The notes: generated from the sequence alone by a model not told the origin. A stretch of 64,000 bases of DNA from Durusdinium trenchii (GCA_963970005.1 CAXAMN010022028.1:1-64000); one strand, 5' to 3'. Shown: positions 21,234 to 31,959, counted from the first letter of the stretch. Numbers and translations: made by a program.

Positions 21234-21297
21234 TTGTACCTGGATTTGGAGCTCCAAATCCAAGCTTGGAGAGAAAAGAGAGAATCCCAAAGAAACC
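21234..21297 (+). CDS. Coiled-coil exon, unclassified
   Basis: After gtgcgcag the frame reads LYLDLELQIQAWREKRESQR. Leu-rich helix with no obvious partner in the other modules; sits between a C and a B exon where A would be out of order. Donor unresolved. Confidence 0.4.
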
Positions 21298-21450
21298 AGT
21301 CTGAGACCTCACATGAACGTGACTCACATGACCTCACGCAACTTGCTAAATCTATTTGGAGGCTTGTCAAGAACAAGGACATGTGGATTCCTATCTCCAC
21401 CCTCCCAACAGGCATCGCTCAAACAATCGGACCCCAATCGATGACTGCAG

Positions 21451-21516
21451 GACCAAGCAGCCAAGGAGCTCAGGCAGCTGCAAGAACGAGATCGTGTGGC
21501 GCTCGAAGACGCCAAG
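21451..21516 (+). CDS. Array exon B (copy 1)
   Basis: 66 nt, phase 0: acceptor actgcag, DQAAKELRQLQERDRVALED then AK, GC donor (AAG/GCGCTG). One codon longer than the standard 21-codon B exon. Confidence 0.65.
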
Positions 21517-21722
21517 GCGCTGGGGAAAATGGACGGTGTGTTTAGGCAGACGGCGCTGTGATCTTCACGTGGTGGGAGCTGCAGACGGTGCTGAAATCCG
21601 GTCTCAACAGCTTGACGTCCACAGCGTCGTTCGCTTTTCGCCATGCCGGGCTGTCGCGAAAACGGAATTCGCGAAAGGCGGCACAGAGGGGTCCTCTCAG
21701 GTGGGATGAATTGGATCTGCAG

Positions 21723-21769
21723 CGAAGATCTGCGATCTGCGGAGCTCCGCGGGGGATTGGAGCTGGAAG
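21723..21769 (+). CDS. Coiled-coil exon, unclassified
   Basis: Acceptor atctgcag, frame EDLRSAELRGGLELE, GT donor (GAAG/GTCTCA). It lies between B and C and would need phase-1 splicing, so it may be an alternative exon or a decayed copy. Confidence 0.38.
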
Positions 21770-22051
21770 GTCTCAGGTCTATTTGACAACATCTGTCGAT
21801 ATGTGTCGTACAAAGATCCAGTTTCCAGACCCTGAGCCGTCTGAGACTGCCTCATTTTTGAATATGTCTCTGGTGAAAGAACTTGGAATCGACAATCATT
21901 GAGTCCAAATTGCTGCAATTGACTGAACAACTGTTTCCATCCAAACTTTCCAATCTGATTTTTGGACATGGACAGACCGCCATGGACAGACCGCCACTCT
22001 CTCCCCCCTTCCGGTGGTCGGTTTGGGACTCCGGATTCCCGTCGCTTCAAG

Positions 22052-22105
22052 GCGAGAAGTGCCAAGGAGGCGGAGCAGTTGCGTGCAAAGCTGGAAGCCA
22101 CCAAG
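22052..22105 (+). CDS. Array exon C (copy 2)
   Basis: 54 nt, 18 codons: ARSAKEAEQLRAKLEATK, GC donor (AAG/GCCGCC). Starts a C-E-D-A order that then repeats regularly. Confidence 0.68.
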
Positions 22106-22447
22106 GCCGCCAGCGAGCTGGAACCACGCACGAGACGAAGAATGGGTGTATAACTATGAGATGGTCTTCCCCCAAGAAAGATTGGATTTAGAGTATAAGA
22201 TTGTAAGATGGTTTAAGTCTTGGACACATTTGGGCACCAGGCACCTTTTCTATTTGGGAACCGCAATATGCGTTCATTCGGGCGACCACCAATGCTCTAG
22301 CGGATTGTTGGGTGGTCGACTGACTTGGGGCTATTGGTCAGAGTCAGTTTGCCCCGATATAGGTTTGTCAAGGCGCTTACCAAGTGTTTGTTGTAAGCCC
22401 AGTTCCACCAGGGTGATATTGCTTTGGCCTCGGCGGCAGCGCAGCAG

Positions 22448-22489
22448 GCGGAAGTGACATCAGCAACGCAGCAGCAGAGCACCGCGCAG
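22448..22489 (+). CDS. Array exon E (copy 1)
   Basis: 42 nt: acceptor gcagcag, AEVTSATQQQSTAQ, then CAG/GAACGC, read as a GA donor. Gln-rich helix. The next exon (D) starts with the same GA-rich bases that begin the intron, so the exact junction can slide. Confidence 0.6.
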
Positions 22490-22831
22490 GAACGCGGGTG
22501 CGGTGTACTGAGTAGCGTTTTGTTGATTGCACCGATATTTTATTTTTTTGCAACCTGTTCCTACATAATCAACTGTAAACGCTGTAAAGCTGTATCCAAA
22601 AAGCTTAATGTGTCCGTATTACGATGGTCAAAGTCGATGTTTGTTGCAAGGTGATGGATGTGTGCAGACTCACTAGGTACTGTAGCTAGTGCTGATTCTA
22701 CTGTATACAGTACATTAATTATTTGTTCATGAACATGTCCCATGTCCCTTGCCTCGGGGCAGAGCAAGCATCGAAGACCACCTGGGGCAGAGCAGCTTTG
22801 ATTCTTTCAAATCCACTCGTTGCACAGCAGG

Positions 22832-22850
22832 ATCGGGTGCAGGCAGCAAG
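22832..22850 (+). CDS. Array micro-exon D (copy 1)
   Basis: About 19 nt: acceptor gcacagcag, DRVQAA plus one base, then GACACCCAG as a GA donor. The decanucleotide after the exon is shared with the other D copies (GACACCTAG in two of them). Confidence 0.5.
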
Positions 22851-23103
22851 ACACCCAGTTCAGCTCTGTTTAGCAAACGATCGCAGAGAGTGTCACAGCA
22901 TCCACTTTCAGAAGTTTTTTACTGTTCATGCAACCAAGTCAAACGTAATCAGCAAGGAAGCAAGGCAGCTTACAATCCTGGATCATTCAGAAATCTGGCA
23001 CCACATATGTCTAAAGTCTAAACATGTCTAGACAAAGAGCTGAGCCATTTATCCCTCCAGAGGTCCTCACACCGGCTCGCAGCCTTCGCTGGCACGCCTA
23101 GAG

Positions 23104-23172
23104 GTCCTGGTGGAGAACGGGAGACTGCAACAGGAGCTGAAAGAGCTGCGAGAATCCAGCAGCTCAAACAAG
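23104..23172 (+). CDS. Array exon A (copy 1)
   Basis: 69 nt, 23 codons: VLVENGRLQQELKELRESSS then SNK, GC donor (AAG/GCACCA). The frame is open upstream to a gctcgcag acceptor (PSLARLE), so the true 5' end may be about 20 nt earlier. Confidence 0.7.
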
Positions 23173-23652
23173 GCACCACGGAAGCAACCACCGCCTTGGG
23201 TTTGATCCACCGGGCTGTTATGTTGTTTGAGACGGAAAGAATTGAACGGATTGACACTGGCCTTCACAGCGAAAGTATTCGCCGCTAGAATGAGTGTGCG
23301 GGACTTCTTGAAAATCTGGCTCAGAAATGGGTGGAATATCTTTTTCAGTTGCAGAAGAGATTTCCAATCTGCACACTTCTTTCCAACTTTGTCAAATGTC
23401 AGTCCACGTTTTTCTGCTGAATTTCAGTTTCATGGGAGGCCAGCCAGTGCGAGGACTTGTTCGTTTTGTGTGTTCCAATGTTCAGAGTTTTTGAGTTCAA
23501 ACCAAATCCCTACCAGTCCTGTGGTCACCGTTCGCCCGAAAACAACGCATCCCAGTTCTCTTTCCCCCGGCGGTTTGCCCCCTCCGTCGTTGTCACCATT
23601 TCTCACCAAGCCCGTGTGAATCCCCAGAGGTCACGGTCCAACTCGCGGTGAG

Positions 23653-23715
23653 GTGGAGATGGCCACGGAGCTCCGAAGTCTACGCGAAAAGCTGGACGCT
23701 TCGGAGCTGGCGAAG
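23653..23715 (+). CDS. Array exon B (copy 2)
   Basis: 63 nt, 21 codons: VEMATELRSLREKLDASELA then K; acceptor ggtgag, GC donor (AAG/GCACCG). Confidence 0.68.
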
Positions 23716-24149
23716 GCACCGGGCGCGAGAGACGCGCGGAGGCGCACGTGGCGGCGGAGCGGGGCCAAAGTCGAGGTGAGGCGAGTAAAGCAACGACCGG
23801 CGGAGTGACTGGTTGGTGGACGAAGGTAGACATTTTGATAGTTGTTGATTCTATTTAAACAAAAAAACAACAATATATATGTAATATTATATAACTATAT
23901 ATATATATACAGTAATATAGTTATATAGTATAGATATAGAACCTCCCTATCATGGCTTTACTCCATAGATCTGCATAGTATTTCATCACTTTGAAACTGT
24001 TTCTCCTTGGGGTTGGGAGTGACGTTTTCGTGTCGCGCGGCGCGCGCCCTCCACGTCCATCCACTGGATGGGTTGATCAACGGTTGATCCAGTGGAAAAG
24101 TTTGTGCCCCCTATACAAGTGTGGACTCTTGAGTTGAAAACACACAGAA

Positions 24150-24250
24150 CATGTGGGTGTGTAGCTCAAATAGCGAGACCTCCCAAAGACCCTGTGCAAG
24201 AAGGGAAATGGACCAAAGCCCACTGGGGGTCCCCATATTGATTTGTTCCA
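24150..24250. repeat. MITE-like inverted-repeat element, family 1, copy 3
   Basis: Left arm CATGTGGGTGTGTAGCTCAA runs into ATAGCGAGACC; right side GGGGGTCCCCATATTGA. Interior AAGAAGGGAAATGGACCAAA matches the copy at 49.8 kb closely. It lies in the B-C intron of module 1. Confidence 0.65.
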
Positions 24251-24293
24251 TGGAGCTTCCTTCAAGGAACCTCGGTGCTGCCAGCCAGTCGAG

Positions 24294-24347
24294 GCCAGTG
24301 CCAGCAAGGAGATTCCCGTGCTTGAAGCGAAGCTTGAAAGTGCTAAG
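24294..24347 (+). CDS. Array exon C (copy 3)
   Basis: 54 nt: ASASKEIPVLEAKLESAK, GC donor (AAG/GCAAGA). One Pro interrupts the helix, the only one in the C class. Confidence 0.65.
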
Positions 24348-24622
24348 GCAAGAGCCCGGGTTGGCTTAGAGTCCAAAGTCACTGTGCTCGTCACGTGCTG
24401 GACCGGCTTCCTGAGCCGCCCGGACTGAGGAGCTGAGGAGCCCTGGGAACCCAGCTCGAGAATTAATTTGTCATTTCATGACCACTTATGGCACAATCTT
24501 AATCAATCATCAGTACTATATAAAAACATTATATATATATATCATGTTGCTTGCATTCACTGCAAGGAACAAGTTGTTGAATGTTCGGATGATGCGTTTT
24601 TTTGGTTGCCTGTTTTCGGCAG

Positions 24623-24664
24623 GCTGAAGTGGCCCTTGCCACGCAGTTGCAGAACACAGCGCAG
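24623..24664 (+). CDS. Array exon E (copy 2)
   Basis: 42 nt: acceptor ttttcggcag, AEVALATQLQNTAQ, GA donor (CAG/GAAACC). Confidence 0.6.
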
Positions 24665-24799
24665 GAAACCGTTTTGGTCTTGAGCTTTTTGGGCAGAAGT
24701 CCTTGGTGATTCAGCTGCTAACCTACAAGTCAATCAATAGACACTTAGGAGGTTGTATGCTGCTGAATGCTGCTTTGTCATGCTTTGTTTGTGTGTGAG

Positions 24800-24818
24800 G
24801 AACGCGCTCAGGCAGCAA
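24800..24818 (+). CDS. Array micro-exon D (copy 2)
   Basis: About 19 nt: acceptor gtgtgtgag, ERAQAA plus one base, then GACACCTAG. Only 135 bp after exon E, the shortest intron of the array. Confidence 0.5.
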
Positions 24819-25192
24819 GACACCTAGTTTCTTGTAACGCAGGCTGCGGCTTGAAGGCATTGAACAAAATATTGATACTCCATTGCCCTTTGATAAATCA
24901 GATCTGACAAATTTATGGCATTGGAGAGACTCGACGCAATGATTTTGCGGAAGTGATGGGCCATGATTTTGCATCAAACTGCATACTAGCAATAATTGTT
25001 CTTCATGGTTTTGTCCACCTTTGGGATACCCACAGCAGGTTCCCAGGTGGTTTAGGCAAGAGCTCCTTTGTTCAACAGCTCATCAGCTAATGAGTTTGTT
25101 TGGAAATGCATCCAATCGATCCCAAATCTCACGGCCTCGTCGACTCCTGATCCAAGCGAGGGCACTTGGCCTCCGTTTACGACGCTTTTCAG

Positions 25193-25261
25193 GCCTTGAT
25201 TGAGAATGGCAAACTACAACAGGAGGTCAAAGCCCTCCGCGACTCCAACAGTTCCAGCAAG
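25193..25261 (+). CDS. Array exon A (copy 2)
   Basis: 69 nt with a strong acceptor (gacgcttttcag): ALIENGKLQQEVKALRDSNS then SSK, GC donor (AAG/GCAGGC). The Ser-rich end is conserved in all A copies and may be a flexible joint. Confidence 0.72.
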
Positions 25262-25569
25262 GCAGGCCGACGAGTCGAACACTCGGCCAGACATCTGAGT
25301 GGGGCGCTGCGCCTGATTGATCTGATTGCGTAAAAGCCAAGACCCCCTTGGAAAACAGAAATTAAATCGGCTTGCGAAGCCTCTTCGCGGTACTATTTCA
25401 TGCTGTTTCTGTGATTGGAGTGAATTTGGGAAAAATCTGGTCTCATTTGGATCTTGCATCTCCCCCCAAAATCTGGTGCATATATACTCGTACCTTGAAA
25501 ACCCCACCTGCAGCCACAAACCGGGAACCGCCCAAATGTTGCCGGCCGGATCCATCGAAGCAGCGTCAG

Positions 25570-25632
25570 GCGGACGCGGCCCACGAAGTCCGGCAGCTCC
25601 GAGACCGACTCGAAGCGCTGGAGGTGGCCAAG
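25570..25632 (+). CDS. Array exon B (copy 3)
   Basis: 63 nt: ADAAHEVRQLRDRLEALEVA then K; acceptor gcgtcag, GC donor (AAG/GCCGGG). Leu at a/d-like spacing. Confidence 0.72.
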
Positions 25633-26016
25633 GCCGGGAGGTGTCCAGGTTCCGGAGCGATCGCCCCAAGGTGCATGTTCAAAGATTCCCAGTTCCACCA
25701 ACTTGCTTCCTATATTGATTTGTACATATTATATATATAATATATATACATTGATTAGTACATATTAGTATATACAGTATGTACTTAATATACTTGTTCA
25801 TCATTTTCCCCTGGCGGAGGCCATGGGAAACTGCCTCCAGGAATGGGCCGTTGTGCGTGGTTGGTCCACACGTTGTCACTGATGGAAATCAGTAAGGAAT
25901 ATGGACATCCCTTGATATTGCATGTCATGACCACCCTGCTTTGAGATGTGCCCAGCCCAGCTGCTGCGTCGCTCGTTCCACGAGGTGAGCAGAGCTCGCT
26001 CCGATGACTTCGCCAG

Positions 26017-26070
26017 GCGACAGCCGCGAAGGAGATTGAGGAGCTCCAAGCAAGGCTTGAAGCGACCAAG
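26017..26070 (+). CDS. Array exon C (copy 4)
   Basis: 54 nt: ATAAKEIEELQARLEATK; acceptor cgccag, GC donor (AAG/GCCTCA). Confidence 0.72.
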
Positions 26071-26393
26071 GCCTCAGCTCACCGAACTGGGGAAGTGTTT
26101 TTGTCATCTTTTTAAAGGGGGGGTAGGCCGCAACTGAGGTAGCTAGTAGGCGCCTACTTCATTAAGAAACTGTGGTAGCTAGTAGGTATAGGACGCTCCT
26201 AGGTAGGACGCAGGATAGCTCACGCTATTCATTTGGTTCCTCGATTCTTAGGGAAACGCAACTATACAGAGAGGAGAACCATATATACTGGTTCAATCTG
26301 GTCCATTTGGTTTCTTGTCACTATTCATTTAGATCCTAGTCATGTATTTTGTCTCTAGTCAGCAGAGCGGAGATTGTTCTCGCCTGACTGCAG

Positions 26394-26435
26394 GCTGAAG
26401 CAGCCTCATCATTGCAGCAGCAGAGCGCAGCGCAG
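26394..26435 (+). CDS. Array exon E (copy 3)
   Basis: 42 nt: acceptor gactgcag, AEAASSLQQQSAAQ, GA donor (CAG/GAAAGT). Confidence 0.62.
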
Positions 26436-26824
26436 GAAAGTGCCACGCACTGGCCGATTTGACATTTCAGCACGGTCGACATGTGAAGGTTGGTGTTCTA
26501 TGATTTGATTCTATGGTTATAGTGGGTTTGAAACCCCTTCCTTAGTCGTTGGACTGTTGGACTGTGCACGCTTTTCTTCACGCTTGTTGACCCTACGACC
26601 CGATAAAGGGTCGGTGCAGAAATCTGAAGGGTCGGTGAAATGGTGTCGAACTCCTGCCATGTTGTGGCTATATAGATCGCCAAATAGATAGAAAAGTTAA
26701 TGCCCTGTAAAAGAATGTATTGGAAACCGTGCCACGATCTATGTGGGTAGTCACTATAGGTCCCGTGTGTGTCTCCTGTCGAATCGCCGGATGCTTTTTG
26801 TTTTTTCCTTGTTTTGTGGAACAG

Positions 26825-26843
26825 GAACGGGTGCAGGCTGCAA
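26825..26843 (+). CDS. Array micro-exon D (copy 3)
   Basis: About 19 nt: acceptor gtggaacag, ERVQAA plus one base, then GACACCTAG. Confidence 0.52.
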
Positions 26844-27077
26844 GACACCTAGCTTGTGTTCGATCTCACTTAAGCACACATGTTCAGAAAATGCAGGCAT
26901 TTGAGGCCATGAACGATACCGGGCAGTATCAGAGGACCTTGAGGTTGTTGTGCAGTTGCACGAGTCTTTAATTTTGCAAGTTCCGACTCAGTCGACCCCT
27001 GAATGTTTAGAAGCTTGTTGAGCATTACTTGTTGAGTCTTTGGTTGATTAAACTGCTCATGTTTTGAAGATGCTGAG

Positions 27078-27146
27078 GTCTCGCTTGAGAATGCCAGACT
27101 GCAGCAGGAGGTCAAAGCACTTCAGGATTCCAACAGCTCCAGCAAG
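27078..27146 (+). CDS. Array exon A (copy 3)
   Basis: 69 nt: VSLENARLQQEVKALQDSNS then SSK, and the only A copy with a GT donor (AAG/GTGGGT). The frame extends upstream through ATGCTGAG to a tttgaag acceptor; that 5' extension of 2 nt plus two codons would fit a phase-1 end of exon D. Confidence 0.7.
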
Positions 27147-27542
27147 GTGGGTCACAGCTAAAGCATGCCAATGCTTACTTGAGATGTTGAGACATTCTGG
27201 ACGTTTGGTCTTCACCTTGTTGGATGTCTTCACTCTGAGACTGGAGAGACATCAAGAGTGAAATGCCTGCGACTGGGATGTCATGCAACTTGCGACATCC
27301 TGTAAGTCTTGTCCTGAGAGTTGAGCTTGTTCTGTGGCATAGTCATGGCACTGACAGACAGGCATTGACATAGGGCACTGACCATTTCACAGATTGGCTA
27401 TGATGGGCTTAAAAGAAACAGCCCAGTTTCACACATGTTTTTTCACAGACAGGCAACAAAAAGACCAAACACATACTTCCGTTTGTTCCGATTGAGAAAT
27501 GTCCGTCACCCGCTGTCCTTCTTTTTGCCTCGCTTTCCACAG

Positions 27543-27605
27543 GCCGATGCCGCGCAGGAACTCCGGCAGCTCCGAGAAAGACTCGAAGCGCTGGAAGCCG
27601 CCAAG
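27543..27605 (+). CDS. Array exon B (copy 4)
   Basis: 63 nt with a textbook acceptor (cgctttccacag): ADAAQELRQLRERLEALEAA then K, GC donor (AAG/GCGGGG). Confidence 0.75.
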
Positions 27606-27887
27606 GCGGGGATGTGGTCAAAGCCGTCTGAAAAAGAGAAACTGGGGGACTGGTGGTTTCAGACCCAGACACAACCTGTTGGGGACTGCCATATTTGCCT
27701 ACATTTGGTTGGTTTGGGGGGTCAATAGTCATATGGTCCCAATAATAGACCTGTAACATCCTGTAATTAAATAAGAAAATCACAATAAGAACATTAGAGC
27801 TGCAGGAAAATATCTGAGCTTACGTTTCTATTGTTCTGCTATTGCTGCCCTTTGAGATCATTGCTTGACCCCCGCTTGCGCACTAAA

Positions 27888-28034
27888 ATTACTACCACTA
27901 CCACTACGACTACTGCTCCTGCTATTTACTACTATACAGTATACTACTACATACGATTTACTACTACTACTACTACTACTACTACTACCCACTATTTACT
28001 ACCTACCTACCTGCCTACCTACCTACCTACTACA
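27888..28034. repeat. Microsatellite (ACT)n and (CCTA)n
   Basis: ACT/CTA trinucleotide repeat followed by a CCTA tetranucleotide repeat inside the B-C intron of module 3. Confidence 0.85.
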
Positions 28035-28371
28035 TGTTGGATTGGTGAATAGTTGGTTTGTTGTCTTGGGGCCTGTGACAACTATTAATGTTAAAATAGA
28101 TTACACAATCATGGTTGTAGTTGTTTGTTCATTCGTTCGTTCGTTTGGGTGGGAGGGTGGGTGTCCAAACTTGAGGGATCCTGAGCGGGATCAAGGCAAC
28201 ATTAAACAAACATAATAATACAGTATCTATCCGGCCTCATTTACACTCTGCAATTGCTGGAGACATGTTCCCTTGATTCCATACCCGTGTTTGAGTTTGT
28301 CTCATTGCTGTGTTTTTCGGGATGTGCAAGCCTTCAGCATGGTCCAGATGTGTCCAGATGTACTCGCTGAG

Positions 28372-28425
28372 GCTGCCGCCACGAAGGAGGCGCAGCAGCT
28401 TCAAGGAAAACTTGAAGCAACTAAG
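28372..28425 (+). CDS. Array exon C (copy 5)
   Basis: 54 nt: AAATKEAQQLQGKLEATK; acceptor gctgag, GC donor (AAG/GCACGG). Confidence 0.7.
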
Positions 28426-29206
28426 GCACGGCAATCAGCGAAGACCTGCCGCCAGTGGATGTAGGGCATCAACATCTCCTTGGTTGAGTTGGATGTCATA
28501 CGAAATAGGAAACTTAAACTCCAGGAAAGGAACAAAAACACGTGTAGGGGGTTGGCCAACAAAGATTTAGTGGGATTGATCGAATTCTCCCTTTGCACAT
28601 ATTTTTTCTATTTATTTCTCCAGCAGCCAGCCCGTATCTACCAGGCCCAGATGCAAAGAAAGAAAAGCGAGAGATGGCTGAATATTGGAGCCCCCCCAAG
28701 CAACTGTCACTGGTATCCCACAGTCGGATACTCTTCATCGCTTTAGATGCAGACTTCATTCACCCAAACCCAACTTTCGTTTTTGCAATCTTCAGGCTAC
28801 ATTTAGTCCTTTTTTGGTGACCTGCTGGTTGGATGTTGCGAAGTCACGCTTAGTAAGTAACTCATTGATGGTTAATAGTAGGAGCTTTTAAAGGGTCGCG
28901 CATATCGGGATGCAAGTGCGTCTAATCCGGTGGCAGTAGCCATGTGAGAGTTTGGCGGAGCACAGCAGCTGTAATGATTCGTGTATCAGGTGTTTGGGCA
29001 ACTCCTAATTTGCTTATTTTCGCAATATGTCAGCCTCCAGCACCTTTGCTTGAAGTGCTGCCCTCATTCCTACAAAGACCTGGTACAGTACAACTACAAC
29101 TATATATTGTTTTACGGAAGAGATTGCTGAATGACCCGTAAACCAATCATCAATTGCATGATGACTACCAGCACCCGACTCTACAGGTCTCCTCGTTCGA
29201 GTGCAG

Positions 29207-29248
29207 GCGGAAGCCGGAGTGGCCACGCTTCAGCAAAAAGCGGCACAG
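29207..29248 (+). CDS. Array exon E (copy 4)
   Basis: 42 nt: acceptor gagtgcag, AEAGVATLQQKAAQ, GA donor (CAG/GAGCGT). Confidence 0.6.
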
Positions 29249-29846
29249 GAGCGTTCTCTACCAAATGGCGTTGCGGTGGGATTTTGAGAAGGTAAAGGTT
29301 AAACAGGAGATGCCACTCACCGAAGGATATTTTTTGTGTGGAAGCGAACGCCGCCCAAACAACTTCCGGAAGATATGAATGTCAAGGGGTTCGCTGATTA
29401 TTGGCACGACAACTAGTAGGAGTAGCTGATGGATCTCAGCTCGATGGGAGATCCGCTGAAAACGGGCCGCCTCATCATTGCCATTGCGTTCACCTTTGCG
29501 GCTGTACGGTCGAAACGTGTCAGCTCCGGCATTCAACAAGAACTGTACGTACTATGTTGAATTGGCGAGCACGAGAGGCGTGGTAGAGAATGGTTCCTGC
29601 ATTGGATCACGAGTAATTATCCTACAGGAGTTTTGCTAAAGAATGTTGAAAATGTGCTAATTGGAGCTGAGCCGGGCTGAACCACTTCTTGTTGTTCTCC
29701 ACCAAGCAGGATAAGCTTGAATGGCCCTCGAGAGATGTGAAGAAGATCTACACACTACACACTTATGTATAGTAACTGTACTTTAGAATGTGCAAGAATT
29801 TGGCTGACCATATGTGAGCGGGAGCTTCGGCAGACTTGCTATGCAG

Positions 29847-29865
29847 GAGCGATTGCAAACAGCCA
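29847..29865 (+). CDS. Array micro-exon D (copy 4)
   Basis: About 19 nt: acceptor gctatgcag, ERLQTA plus one base, then GACACTTAA. The most diverged D copy. Confidence 0.48.
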
Positions 29866-30044
29866 GACACTTAATCTACCATGATGATTTGTCTTTAGCG
29901 ATGACTTCCTAAAACAATATATAGTTTCTATATGTGTCTATGATTTCCCTTGCCTCAGATTGTGGATCTTACTATATTACATGTGTTGCTATGAGTAAGT
30001 TCTTACTTCTTTGTCCTTTTTTGGGGGCAATCGCTTCGCCGAGG

Positions 30045-30113
30045 TTACTCTTGAACATGGTAAACTGCAACAAGAGGTCAAAGCATTGCGGGATTCCAGC
30101 AGCGCCAGCAAGG
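30045..30113 (+). CDS. Array exon A (copy 4)
   Basis: 69 nt: VTLEHGKLQQEVKALRDSSS then ASK; acceptor cgccgag, GC donor (AAG/GCCTTT). Confidence 0.7.
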
Positions 30114-30429
30114 CCTTTTTGGGCGGAGGACACACCACAGACAGGCCATGACGGTACATAGGTCGTGCATGGACTTGATAGCATCTTTTTTTTACAAATG
30201 AAGCTCTTTTTCCGTCTCACATAGGGATGCGAAGGTTGGACTCGGTGTTCAGAGCAAGTCTCCTTTCCACAAATAAAGCAGGCTCCAATCCGAGAATTCC
30301 ATGTCGGAGATCACGGGGCAACGAATTCACATGGATTGGAAGGATGAAAGATGGTGAAAGGGGCCCACCAAGAAGGCCCAAATTCCATGAAAGTGAACTT
30401 GTGGGACCAAGCAGTGACGAAGAAACGCA

Positions 30430-30504
30430 GGCTGAAGCTGCCAATGCAGCCAGCGAAATTCGGCAGCTTCGAGAAAGACTCGAAGCGCTGGAAGCCACCA
30501 AGAA
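30430..30504 (+). CDS. Array exon B (copy 5, lengthened)
   Basis: 75 nt: AEAANAASEIRQLRERLEAL then EATKK; acceptor aacgcag, GC donor (AAG/GCGGAC). Four codons longer than the standard B exon. No C exon was found after it, so the regular array ends here. Confidence 0.66.
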
Positions 30505-31887
30505 GGCGGACACCGGGCAGTTCTTGTTTGCTTTACTTCGTGGCTAGGTTTTGGTATATCTTCGGGTGCCATGTTCCGGTGGTTTTAGGGCCAAAGAAAG
30601 AAGGTAGACCAAGTTTCTTTTGTTTCATCACTCCAGGAGGAGACCAAGTAGGGCCATCACCGGCTACCATTTGGGGGGTGGACTCCTCGGACAGTGGGCA
30701 GCTTTGGAGGAAGATGAGACCTGCTACATCTCAATCCTGTCTTGGCACACCAACAAAGCTCGAGTCGGCAAATAGCTGGGCAATGCTTTCCGATGAGGCA
30801 GCGCACACATGTCATCATGCGCGGTCACATGTCATGATGAGGAGCAAGAGAGTGAAAAGGAAGCGGGACAAGAAGCAAAACGGATAACGCTTTCCGAGTT
30901 TTGAGATGGCACTCAGTTGAACAAATAAACCCGGTAATATGTATTAAGTAAGGAAGGTTCCCAGAGGTTCAGAAGTAGCTTGGCCACCGCTTGGTATTCT
31001 GCTGCTTAACTTGGAGATGCTACCTTGTCGCGCTAGCAAAACGCAGGGTTGCGCTAGGTTCCAATACTTAGGTAAGATTAACAAACAACACATACACACA
31101 TTGGCAATTAAACTTGAGGTATGAACGGACAACCCGACCGTTTTGGCACTGGTTTATGTCAGGGGCCACCGACACTCATCCACTGCGGGCATGCTCCCAT
31201 TGTATAACGATTTCAAAGCTAGGAAAGCCGGCAGACCGCAACGCGTGCAGGGGCTAGACCAAGTTGCAACTCTGACCACTTGGCCAACTGCTTACCAGGG
31301 CTACTACTACACTAGAGTGAAAAGATGAGAAGGGCAGCTGGGGTGGGGGGCTTTGCACGCACGAATAAAGAGAATAATGCTAGGAAAATCATCTATCATA
31401 TCTTGACAACGTGCCTATAAGAGGACTACTACTTTCAGTTTCACATTTGGAGCAGCTCGACCTGTAAGTCAGAATGCAGCTATGAAACTGGCACGCGCAA
31501 CATACAACCATATACATGAGCAGATGTCGTCTACATGAAAGCCACCGCCGGGAATTGCTGTGACTTGAAGCTAGGATAATGATTTTAGAACGGTTTTTTT
31601 GTTCATATGATTGTCTACGCTTCAGTCGATATGAATGATCTAGGAATGAGTGCCCAGCATTCTGTTGCCCACGGTGTCTATACATGTAACTATTTGGCCA
31701 AGCCGTTGTCACTTATCCCTTCTACCTCCATAGGTATTAGCAATTGGCACTCCACATTCCACGGAGCAGTCGGTGGAGTTGTCAACCCCGTTTGAAGGAA
31801 GTTTGTAGTCCTAGCAACCGTGGGCCGCTTTCTCCGCGTGGTGGGAGAGACTCAACACCGTGGGTGACGGACCTGCGATCTCCAAAG
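30505..31887. other. Non-coding stretch after the array
   Basis: No exon of class C, E or D was found. A frame at 30351-30887 is open but has no motif and drifts into unlikely sequence. Treated as intron. Confidence 0.4.
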
Positions 31888-31938
31888 GTGGAGCTGGCTT
31901 CAGTGAAAGCAGACGCTGAGAGGCGTGAAGAAAGAAGG
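31888..31938 (+). CDS. Candidate coiled-coil exon
   Basis: Acceptor tctccaaag, then VELASVKADAERREERR. Charged helix with no Pro until the end. Donor unresolved (AGAAGG/GGTGG region). Confidence 0.42.
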
Positions 31939-31959
31939 GGTGGTCGTGTTCCCTAGGTG

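Larger units (their letters stand above)
20490..30504 (+). other. Gene region: tandem five-exon array coding a repetitive coiled-coil protein
   Basis: Small exons recur in the order A-B-C-E-D. A is 69 nt, B 63 nt, C 54 nt, E 42 nt, D about 19 nt. A, B and C are in phase 0 with fixed lengths. A occurs at 23.1, 25.2, 27.1 and 30.0 kb; B at 21.5, 23.7, 25.6, 27.5 and 30.4; C at 21.1, 22.1, 24.3, 26.0 and 28.4; E at 22.4, 24.6, 26.4 and 29.2; D at 22.8, 24.8, 26.8 and 29.8. Exon peptides are well conserved while intervening DNA is not alignable by eye, which implies selection on coding. One module codes for about 82 residues, Leu/Glu/Gln/Lys/Ala-rich, without Pro or Gly kinks except the Ser-rich end of A. 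Likely a long parallel coiled coil (cytoskeletal, tether or centriolar type); function unknown. No promoter or first/last exon was identified. Confidence 0.75.

Noticed and set aside
27831..28215. Poly-Thr/Leu-rich ORFs
   Set aside because: They are translations of the ACT and CCTA microsatellites.
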